DNA of 6,610 nucleotides from the NCBI GenBank assembly GCA_026225435.1, contig JAMFST010000524.1:1-6610 (forward strand). Direction: 5' to 3'. The notes beneath the pieces were generated by a model. It did no database searches, had not been told where the DNA came from, and saw only the letters and a program-made list of their open reading frames with translations. Positions 1-4,449 of the stretch are shown in pieces. The position numbers and the translations under genes were made by a program. This stretch comes from Labilithrix luteola (GTDB taxonomy: Bacteria > Myxococcota_A > Polyangia > Polyangiales > Polyangiaceae). Within the stretch, counting starts at the first letter, position 1, and every line of letters begins with the position of its first letter.

Positions 1-903
1 CTCATCGCGCCGGCCTTCGAGGCGAGCTTGCACGAGGAGCCGTCCACGCGGCTGCCGATGCTGCGCACGCTCCAGAGCCTGACCCACGACGCGGAGACGA
101 AGGACGGCGCCGAGGTCTCCATCTGGCCGGAGGGGATCTACCCCTGGCCGCTGCCGCACGACGCCGGCATGGCTCCCCCCGGTCCGCGGGCGCCTCTGGG
201 CAATCCCGTCGCCGGCGGTCTGCACGGTCCGGTGCTCTCCGGCGTCCTCACCATCGACTCGCTCGAGCGCGTCTTCAACTCGGCGACGGTGTTCGACGCC
301 CATGGCGGCATGTCGCCGGTCTACGACAAGATGCACCTCCTCTGGTTCGGCGAGACGGTGCCGCTGGCCGAGGAGATCCCCTGGATCGCCCGCACCTTCG
401 CCCGCGGCCTGGGCATGTCGGCGGGGCACGCCGACCGCGCGCTCGACCTCGGCGGGCACCCGGTGGCGGTGATGAACTGCTTCGAGGACTGCCTCCCCGC
501 CGCCGCGCGCGAAGGCGGGGCGCTCTCCCCGAGCTTCCTCGTCAACGTGACGCAGGACGGCTGGTTCTCCGGCACCACCGAGAGCGAGCTTCACATGCGC
601 ATCTCGTCGCTGCGCAGCGTGGAGACGCGCCGAGACCTGGTGCGCTCGGTGAACAGCGGCCTGACCAGCTGGTACGACGCGACCGGCCGGCTGCGGGCGA
701 CCTTCCCCGCGGACAAGCCGGGCTACCTGCTGGCCGACGTGGCGCTGCTCGACCTGCCGCCGACCTTCTACGTGCGCAACGGCGACCTCCCGCTGGGCTG
801 CCTGCTCGCCGTGCTGACCGTGCTGCTGGTGGTACGGGCGCGTCGCGCGCGGCCGGCCGCGGTGCCCGACGTACAAAAAGAAGAAAGGGCAGAGGCGGTC
901 TGA
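1..903 (+). CDS. lnt: Apolipoprotein N-acyltransferase, C-terminal part (5' end outside window)
   Basis: Lnt transfers an acyl chain from a phospholipid to the N-terminal cysteine of inner-membrane apolipoproteins, the last step of lipoprotein maturation. The reading frame is open from base 1, so the N-terminal membrane segments lie outside the window; 300 residues are visible. They form the periplasmic nitrilase-fold domain. The expected triad is present: Glu44 in IWPEG (codon 130-132), Lys110 in YDKMHL (328-330) and Cys160 in MNCFED (478-480). The conserved Glu118 in WFGETVP is also there, and the late motif VNVTQDGWFS followed by RSVNSG matches the family. A last hydrophobic segment at about 260-280, ending in VVRARRAR, fits the C-terminal membrane helix. 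The final residues, DVQKEERAEAV, are encoded by DNA that also forms the probable terminator of the opposing HU gene. Numbering is from window base 1. The family call is secure; the true start cannot be seen. Confidence 0.95.
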   Translation, partial: LIAPAFEASLHEEPSTRLPMLRTLQSLTHDAETKDGAEVSIWPEGIYPWPLPHDAGMAPPGPRAPLGNPVAGGLHGPVLSGVLTIDSLERVFNSATVFDAHGGMSPVYDKMHLLWFGETVPLAEEIPWIARTFARGLGMSAGHADRALDLGGHPVAVMNCFEDCLPAAAREGGALSPSFLVNVTQDGWFSGTTESELHMRISSLRSVETRRDLVRSVNSGLTSWYDATGRLRATFPADKPGYLLADVALLDLPPTFYVRNGDLPLGCLLAVLTVLLVVRARRARPAAVPDVQKEERAEAV

Positions 904-920
904 GCGACCTACCCTGCCCT
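871..920 (-). terminator. Probable intrinsic terminator of the HU gene, embedded in the lnt 3' end
   Basis: Read on the minus strand, AGGGCAG (920-914) pairs with CTGCCCT (892-886). Inside it GGTC/GACC (906-909 with 897-900) can extend the stem. The 3' arm is followed directly by TTCTTCTTTTTG (885-874), a good U-tract. This is the layout of a rho-independent terminator about 95 bases past the HU stop codon. On the plus strand the same hairpin overlaps the lnt stop codon but has no T-run after it. A second perfect hairpin, CTTCGC/GCGAAG with loop GTCA (978-993), lies between the HU stop and this element and has no U-tract. The pairing is seen directly; function is inferred. Confidence 0.72.
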
Positions 921-1014
921 CTCTCGTCTGATCAGCGCGGCGACCCGCGCCGAGCCAATCACAGCCCCGCGTTCCTGCTTCGCGTCAGCGAAGAAGATCA
1001 GCGGAGCGCAGACT

Positions 1015-1326
1015 TCACTGGATCAGGTCCTTCAGCGACTTGAGGGCCGAGGCGCGGATCTTCTTCGACGCCGGCTTGCCCTTGATCGTGATCGGCTGCT
1101 TGGTGAAGGGGTTGATGCCGGGGCGGTCCTTGGTCGCGGCCTTCTTGATGGCCTTGAGCTTGAGGAGGCCGGGGATGACGAACTCGCCCGGGCCGCGGGT
1201 GGAGAGCTGCTTCTTGATGAGCTCCGTGAGGCCATCAAACACGCGAGAAACGCTCTTCTTGTCGAGCTCCGAGAACTCGGCAATCTCTGCAACCACCTGG
1301 GCCTTGGTCAAACGCTTGGTCGACAT
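1015..1326 (-). CDS. HU/IHF-family DNA-binding protein
   Basis: A 103-residue histone-like protein that would bind and bend DNA as a dimer in the nucleoid. The N-terminal helices (residues 6-42, beginning LTKAQVVAEIAE) precede the strand GPGEFVIPGLLKLKAIKK (45-62). This GPGEF(V/T)IPGLLKLK version marks a subgroup of HU-like proteins that I associate with delta- and gammaproteobacteria, distinct from classic HupA/HupB. The DNA-binding arm is residues 63-90, with RPGINPF (68-74) carrying the proline (Pro73) that intercalates in HU/IHF. The C-terminal helix is basic. The ATG at 1326 is chosen because AGAAGGA (1340-1334) sits 7 bases upstream. An in-frame ATG at 1368 would add 14 residues (MRPISRLIRQKDIH) that do not look like HU and would swallow the ribosome site. 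The gene is convergent with lnt and in the same direction as ybeY, but 484 bases away from it, so probably separately transcribed. Confidence 0.93.
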   Translation of the reverse strand: MSTKRLTKAQVVAEIAEFSELDKKSVSRVFDGLTELIKKQLSTRGPGEFVIPGLLKLKAIKKAATKDRPGINPFTKQPITIKGKPASKKIRASALKSLKDLIQ

Positions 1327-1355
1327 GTGAATATCCTTCTGCCGAATCAATCGGC
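1327..1355 (-). promoter_or_regulatory. HU leader: strong ribosome binding site preceded by a small hairpin
   Basis: On the minus strand a perfect 5-bp stem GCCGA/TCGGC with a 5-base loop (1355-1341) abuts AGAAGGA (1340-1334), which lies 7 bases before the ATG at 1326. The Shine-Dalgarno match fixes the HU start. The stem next to it could affect ribosome access or mRNA stability, or could equally be a protein-binding palindrome. The RBS is firm; a role for the hairpin is a guess. Confidence 0.6.
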
Positions 1356-1367
1356 TGATGGGTCGCA

Positions 1368-1396
1368 AACTCTTTGGTTGTTTCGGAGCAAGTCAA
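1368..1396 (-). promoter_or_regulatory. Weak candidate promoter for the HU gene
   Basis: On the minus strand TTGACT (1396-1391) matches the sigma-70 -35 consensus at five of six positions. At 17-base spacing the -10 position holds AGAGTT (1373-1368), a poor match. The location, about 40-70 bases before the HU start codon, is sensible. The assignment is tentative because only the -35 half is convincing, and another sigma factor may be used. Confidence 0.3.
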
Positions 1397-1414
1397 ACGC
1401 GGTTCCAGGACATC

Positions 1415-1436
1415 TGGTGACGGCCGTGGTGACGGC
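1415..1436. repeat. Tandem 10-bp direct repeat upstream of the HU promoter region
   Basis: TGGTGACGGC occurs twice without mismatch, at 1415-1424 and 1427-1436, separated by CG, so the copies are 12 bases apart start to start. On the HU coding strand this reads GCCGTCACCA twice and ends about 19 bases behind the -35-like TTGACT. Two copies roughly one helical turn apart upstream of a promoter is the usual arrangement for a dimeric activator or response regulator binding site. The repeat is seen directly; its role is inferred. Confidence 0.5.
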
Positions 1437-1810
1437 TTGTTTACGCATTGAGACGCAGCTCCGACGTAATCGAGAGAGGTCACGGTCGGCGGGCTCTTCC
1501 GCCGGGTCCGCCGCCGCGAAACGTCGCGGACGACTTGAAAATACGGGTACCACCCGCGATCGGACCCCCGCAAGGGGAAAAAAACGACTGATCGTCGATT
1601 GTGCATCGCGGCACCCCGGTAAGAATGCCGGATCGCGTGGGGGGGAGGTCAGGCGGTGGGAGATTCCCGGCTCCGCACAAGAGGAGGAGAACGGCACCCC
1701 GTGTTCTCCCGGGCGAGCGACAAGCCCGGCTGTGATGTGGGGTGCAGTGAGGAGTGATTCTTCGTTGAAGCTCGTCGCTGCTCGCGGGACGGAGTGAGGA
1801 GGCGAGCGCT
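1437..1810. other. Gene-free stretch between ybeY and the HU promoter region, rich in hairpins
   Basis: No open frame here looks protein-coding: those present have compositions expected by chance at high GC and resemble no family I know. The DNA holds several compact inverted repeats. These are GGCGG/CCGCC (1488-1503); CCGCGA/TCGCGG with loop AACG (1514-1529), with the alternative pairing GTCCGC/GCGGAC (1506-1531); CGGGT/ACCCG (1544-1556), followed on the minus strand by TATTTT; CCCC/GGGG around GCAA before a run of seven A (1565-1583); and the large stem at 1694-1745 listed separately. I tested for 4.5S RNA, RNase P RNA and tRNA signatures and found none. It could be a long HU leader plus ybeY trailer, or it could hide a small RNA. 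Confidence 0.4.
1694..1745 (-). terminator. Large nested hairpin downstream of ybeY, possible terminator
   Basis: Outer arms GCACCCC (1694-1700) and GGGGTGC (1739-1745) are perfectly complementary. Between them CCGGGC (1709-1714) and GCCCGG (1724-1729) form an inner perfect stem with a 9-base loop. On the minus strand the element starts 65 bases after the ybeY stop and is followed by the pyrimidine-rich CGTTCTCCTCCTCTTG, which is only a weak U-tract. It may end ybeY transcription or be part of a structured RNA. The pairing is certain; the function is not. Confidence 0.4.
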
Positions 1811-2338
1811 TCAGCCGGGGGCGGCGGCCACCGCAGCGGCGATCAGGCGATCGGTCTCCGCGCGCATCTTGCGGTCCTTGGCGGCCGTCTCGTGGTCCCA
1901 GCCGAGCAGGTGGAGGAGGCCGTGGGCGAGCAGCATGGTGGTCTCGTCGAGGAGCGGCTTGCCCTGCTCGGCTGCCTGCCGCTGCGCCGTCGGGAGGCTC
2001 ACGATGACGTCGCCGAGCAGCCCCTCGTTCATGGTGCCGAACTCCCCCTCGCGCAGCGCGAAGGCGAGGACGTCGGTCGGCTTGTCCTTCTTCCGGTAGT
2101 CGCGGTTGAGGATCCGGATCTGTTCATCACCGGTCACCAGGACCGACAGCTCCACGTCCTTCAATTGAAGTGTCTTCAACATCGCCACCAGGCGCCGCCG
2201 TAGCAGCGGACGCGGCACTTCCTTCAAGGCGCCGCGGTCGAGCCCGGCCTCGACGCTGAGGTGAACGACGGGGGCGCTCGGCCTGGTGACCTTGGCGAGC
2301 TTGGCAGTCTTCTTGGAGGCGGACTTCGCAGTGGGCAT
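1811..2338 (-). CDS. ybeY: Endoribonuclease YbeY (16S rRNA 3'-end maturation)
   Basis: YbeY is a zinc-dependent single-strand endoribonuclease that acts in 16S rRNA maturation and ribosome quality control in the cytoplasm. The zinc motif H-x3-H-x5-H is complete in HGLLHLLGWDH (His139, His143, His149, counted from the ATG at 2338). The upstream family core is also clear: ELSVLVTGDEQIRILNRDYR, then KKDKPTDVLAFALREGE, and LLGDVIVSLPTA. From the ATG at 2338 the protein has 175 residues, against about 150-160 usually. The excess is a basic Lys/Ala/Ser/Thr leader (MPTAKSASKKTAKLAKVTRP) before the first family strand. An in-frame ATG at 2362 would give 183 residues. Neither has a convincing Shine-Dalgarno sequence, so the start is uncertain. 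The gene runs divergently from the glycosyltransferase at 2399 across a very short gap. Its usual partners ybeZ and corC are not in view, but lnt is close by on the other strand. Confidence 0.92.
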   Translation of the reverse strand: MPTAKSASKKTAKLAKVTRPSAPVVHLSVEAGLDRGALKEVPRPLLRRRLVAMLKTLQLKDVELSVLVTGDEQIRILNRDYRKKDKPTDVLAFALREGEFGTMNEGLLGDVIVSLPTAQRQAAEQGKPLLDETTMLLAHGLLHLLGWDHETAAKDRKMRAETDRLIAAAVAAAPG

Positions 2339-2398
2339 CGAGGAGTGAAAGGCATTTCGCATGGCGGCGGCGGCGCGGGCAAGGCAACCTGATGCGCC
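2339..2398. promoter_or_regulatory. Short divergent gap between ybeY and the glycosyltransferase gene
   Basis: Only 60 bases (36 if ybeY starts at 2362) separate two divergent start codons. The stretch contains a GGCGGCGGCGGCGCGGGC run and no recognisable -10 or -35 pair for either direction. The only Shine-Dalgarno-like bases for the plus strand are AAGG at 2381-2384, 14 bases before the TTG. Promoters for both genes must sit here or inside the neighbouring coding regions. One or both mRNAs may have very short leaders. Confidence 0.3.
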
Positions 2399-3229
2399 TT
2401 GGTAGCCGCACGTTCTTATCCGCCCCGTCCCGTCGTCACCCGCTTCGAGGATGTCAGCAGCCCCGTCGCCCTCGTCCCCGACGCGCCTGACGGTCGCCTC
2501 GCGCGCTGCTGCGCCATCGTCCCCGCCTACGAGAACGCGCGCACTGTCGCCGACGTGGTCCGTTCGCTCCGCGAGGCGATCCCCGAGCTCGGCGCGATCA
2601 TCGTCATCGACGACGGATCGAAGGATCGCACCGGCATCCTCGCGCTCGAAGCCGGCGCCGACGTCATTCGCCATCGCCACAACCTCGGCAAGGGCGCAGG
2701 GTTGCTCACCGGTCTCGAACGCGCGCGCGAGCTCGGGTACGACGTGGCCATCAGCGTGGACGCCGACGGCCAGCACCCCGCCGAGTCGGCGCGCACGGTC
2801 CTCTTCGCCGAGGAGGATCCGGCCGTTTTGGTGATGGGCGTGCGCGACATGATCCGCGCCGGCGCCCCGAAGGCCAACCGCCGCAGCAACCAGGTGGCGA
2901 ACTTCTGGATCTCCAACCTCTCCGGCACGCCGATGCGCGACACGCAGTGCGGTCTGCGTCGCTACCCGGTCGCCAGCACCCTCGACCTCGACGTGAAGTC
3001 ACGCGGCTACGCCTTCGAGTCGGAGGTGCTGCTCCGCGGGATCGCCGCCGGCATGGAGGTCAGCGAGATCGAGATCGACGTCCACTATCCGCCGGAGAAG
3101 GATCGCATCACCCACTTCCGCGACGTGCGCGACGTCACCGCCATCACGCTGGTCATCACCTTCACCTTCCTCGGTCAGAGGGCGCGCGACCTCACCGGCA
3201 TCCAGCGCAAGAAGCGGAAGAACCGGTGA
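2399..3229 (+). CDS. Family 2 glycosyltransferase, dolichol-phosphate-mannose-synthase-like
   Basis: A 276-residue GT-A-fold glycosyltransferase, expected to move a sugar from a nucleotide donor to a lipid or other acceptor at the cytoplasmic face. In order: CAIVPAYENARTVADVV (about 38-54), the nucleotide-binding strand IIVIDDGSKDRTG with Asp71/Asp72, HNLGKGAGLLTGLERA, the metal-binding DxD in SVDADGQHP (Asp121-Ala-Asp123), then DTQCGLRRYP and GYAFESEVLLR, which are typical of the DPM/GtrB-like subgroup. A membrane-leaning segment near the C terminus (TAITLVITFTFLG) is followed by a basic tail. No multi-pass membrane domain is present. The start is the TTG at 2399: a stop lies in frame at 2390 and no other ATG/GTG/TTG occurs before the catalytic core. 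The start lacks a good ribosome site. The stop overlaps the next start in GTGA, implying translational coupling with the LolA-like gene. Acceptor and donor are unknown. Confidence 0.9.
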   Translation: MVAARSYPPRPVVTRFEDVSSPVALVPDAPDGRLARCCAIVPAYENARTVADVVRSLREAIPELGAIIVIDDGSKDRTGILALEAGADVIRHRHNLGKGAGLLTGLERARELGYDVAISVDADGQHPAESARTVLFAEEDPAVLVMGVRDMIRAGAPKANRRSNQVANFWISNLSGTPMRDTQCGLRRYPVASTLDLDVKSRGYAFESEVLLRGIAAGMEVSEIEIDVHYPPEKDRITHFRDVRDVTAITLVITFTFLGQRARDLTGIQRKKRKNR

Positions 3230-3876
3230 AGATCGGCCGGCGCACCGCCCTACAGGCGGCGGCCTCGCTGGTGGCGGCCGTCGCCACGACCGCGAAGGAC
3301 GTCCGGGCCGACCAGTCCGACCCGCGAGGCGTGCTCGCGCGCATCGCGGCGGCGCGCGATGGATTGAAGACGTGGCGCGCCGGCTTCACCCAGGAGCGCA
3401 CCATCGGCCTCCTGGCGACGAAGATCCGCTCGCACGGCACGGCGGTGATGGTCCGGCCGGACAAGCTCCGCTGGCAGCTCGATCCTCCGGACGCGGCGAC
3501 CTACTGGGTGACGCCGGCGGGAGTCGCCTACGCGAGCGCCGACGGCCACGGCAGCGTCCCTGCCGGCGCCCAGGGCAAGCCCGCGGTCACCGACGCGATG
3601 GCCGATCTCAACACGCTCCTCGGCGGTGACCTCGCCAAGCTGAGCGAGCGGTACCAGCTCTCGGCCGTCGAGACCCCCACCGAGGTCACCGTGACGGCGC
3701 AGGCGAAGGATCCGTCTCACGGCCTGCGCGGCTTCGTCCTCGGCTTCGCCCCCGGCGATCTCGGCTCGCCCACCCGCGCGACGCTGCTGGAGGCCGGGAA
3801 GGACCGCAGCGAGATCACCTTCGAGCAGCCGCAGAAGAATATCCCGATCGATCCAGCGCTCATGCGGCCCGCCTGA
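3226..3876 (+). CDS. LolA-like outer-membrane lipoprotein carrier family protein, Tat-like signal
   Basis: A 216-residue predicted periplasmic protein of the LolA/LppX lipoprotein- or lipid-carrier superfamily, which holds acyl chains in a hydrophobic half-barrel. The core shows GLKTWRAGFTQERT (46-58), a GTAVMVRPDKLRWQL strand and a Y(W)VTPAGVAYA strand, matching the LolA pattern of FxQ, then W/V-x-RP-x-x-F/L-x-W, then YVSDGxxxW. The last part (DRSEITFEQPQKNIPIDPALM) matches the family's end. The GTG at 3226 is chosen because it overlaps the glycosyltransferase stop in GTGA and is preceded by GGAAGA. It also begins a signal peptide, VKIGRRTALQAAASLVAAVATT, with twin arginines at residues 5-6 and a VRA-D cleavage site near 28. 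This looks more like a Tat than a Sec signal, which is unusual for LolA. Pairing with a GT2 recalls LolA-like members of aryl-polyene-type clusters, so it may carry a glycolipid rather than lipoproteins. That role is inferred. Confidence 0.82.
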   Translation: MKIGRRTALQAAASLVAAVATTAKDVRADQSDPRGVLARIAAARDGLKTWRAGFTQERTIGLLATKIRSHGTAVMVRPDKLRWQLDPPDAATYWVTPAGVAYASADGHGSVPAGAQGKPAVTDAMADLNTLLGGDLAKLSERYQLSAVETPTEVTVTAQAKDPSHGLRGFVLGFAPGDLGSPTRATLLEAGKDRSEITFEQPQKNIPIDPALMRPA

Positions 3877-3900
3877 CAGGAATTTGGCCAGGGTAGGCAG

Positions 3901-3923
3901 AAGGAGCCATGGTCGCACCATGA
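3901..3923 (+). promoter_or_regulatory. Ribosome binding site with start-codon hairpin and four-codon leader frame
   Basis: AAGGAG (3901-3906) lies 13 bases before the ATG at 3920. Between them is a perfect inverted repeat, CATGGT-CGC-ACCATG (3908-3922), whose right arm contains that ATG. The left arm contains another ATG (3909), which reads Met-Val-Ala-Pro-stop, its TGA overlapping the downstream start as ATGA. The SD is only 2 bases from the first ATG and rather far from the second. The arrangement could permit coupled re-initiation or start-codon sequestration; both are inference. Confidence 0.45.
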
Positions 3924-4291
3924 GCGCCCTGTCCACCTTGAAGACCTCGAGCGAGAACGACGGCTACGGCGGCAAGGAGCGTCGCCGGCATCGGGTCTAC
4001 GTGACCAAGAACACCGAGTATCACTTCCGCGACGGCTTCTGCGTCGCCGTGCGCGACCGCCGCACCGGAGATTTTCTCCAGGGGCACCTCGCGCTGCGCC
4101 GCCGCATCCACGGCGGTCTCAAGTTCTTCCTCAACGGCGCCATCCAGCCCAACCCGGGCGAGCCGCAGCCGGGCGAGGCGCTCTTCTTCGCGACCGAGGG
4201 GCGTGACCTCGTCACCAGCCCGCTCGAGAAGATCGAGCGACCGGTGAAGGAGATCACCCAGGCCTATCCCGAGATGCGCAAGCGCGCCTGA
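3920..4291 (+). CDS. Uncharacterised 123-residue basic protein
   Basis: I do not recognise this family. The protein has no signal peptide or membrane segment, so it is probably cytoplasmic. After a Ser/Thr-rich start comes a basic motif GGKERRRHRVYVTKNTEYHF (about 17-36), then DGFCVAVRDRRTGDFLQGH, RIHGGLKFFLNG, a proline-rich QPNPGEPQPGEALFF, and an ending RDLVTSPLEKIERPVKEITQAYPEMRKRA. Regular hydrophobic/polar alternation suggests a small beta-rich domain. The RRRHR run followed by a short strand and a D-x-x-x-G recalls PilZ, but the PilZ D/N-x-S-x-x-G signature is missing. The ATG at 3920 is preferred; an in-frame TTG at 3884 would extend it by 12 residues with no ribosome site. It lies 43 bases after the LolA-like gene on the same strand, so it is probably the third gene of that operon. 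Typical GC3 bias supports a real gene. Confidence 0.75.
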   Translation: MSALSTLKTSSENDGYGGKERRRHRVYVTKNTEYHFRDGFCVAVRDRRTGDFLQGHLALRRRIHGGLKFFLNGAIQPNPGEPQPGEALFFATEGRDLVTSPLEKIERPVKEITQAYPEMRKRA

Positions 4292-4354
4292 CGCGCCGTA
4301 CATCCGCGACCCTCCCTGGATCGCCGGGGTTCCGGTGAACGCGCGCTTCGCACC

Positions 4355-4392
4355 ACCTGCGGGCTCCTGATTCCCGGCGGAATGCCGCAGGT
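4355..4392 (+). terminator. Nested hairpin between the operon end and the DPBB lipoprotein gene
   Basis: ACCTGCGG (4355-4362) pairs perfectly with CCGCAGGT (4385-4392). Within the loop ATTCC (4370-4374) and GGAAT (4379-4383) close a CGGC tetraloop. This two-tier stem starts 64 bases after the stop at 4291 and ends 58 bases before the ATG at 4450. It lacks a U-tract, so it could be a U-less terminator or 3'-end stabiliser of the upstream operon, or a structured element in the 5' leader of the lipoprotein gene. Confidence 0.4.
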
Positions 4393-4449
4393 ATCGCGGC
4401 TGTAGATCGATGTAACGACGAGGCACGGGCGTTGCTGCTTGTGCTCGTC

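Noticed and set aside
1565..1583. Intrinsic terminator at CCCC-GCAA-GGGG next to a run of seven A
   Set aside because: On the plus strand the stem is followed by A, not T. On the minus strand the T-run comes before the stem, so it fits neither direction.
1647..1700. 4.5S (SRP) RNA, suggested by GGTCAGG
   Set aside because: The bases after GGTCAGG do not continue into the conserved GGAAG tetraloop and AGCAG part, and there are no closing arms of the right length.
1327..1797. Long open frames on both strands in the gap between the HU gene and ybeY
   Set aside because: Their products are Arg/Ser/Pro-rich with no domain, no ribosome site and overlapping rivals in other frames, as expected by chance in high-GC DNA.
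2339..2776. A longer YbeY reaching upstream of 2362
   Set aside because: It would run antisense through the glycosyltransferase coding region and add sequence unlike YbeY; the frame is open only because of high GC.
2947..3225. An N-terminal extension of the LolA-like protein into the glycosyltransferase gene
   Set aside because: The extra part is the out-of-frame translation of conserved glycosyltransferase sequence (Arg/His-rich). The signal peptide begins at the GTG at 3226.
3920..4291. PilZ (c-di-GMP binding) domain in the 123-residue protein
   Set aside because: There is an RRRHR run, but the D/N-x-S-x-x-G motif is absent (the sequence has VRDRRTG), so the evidence is too thin.
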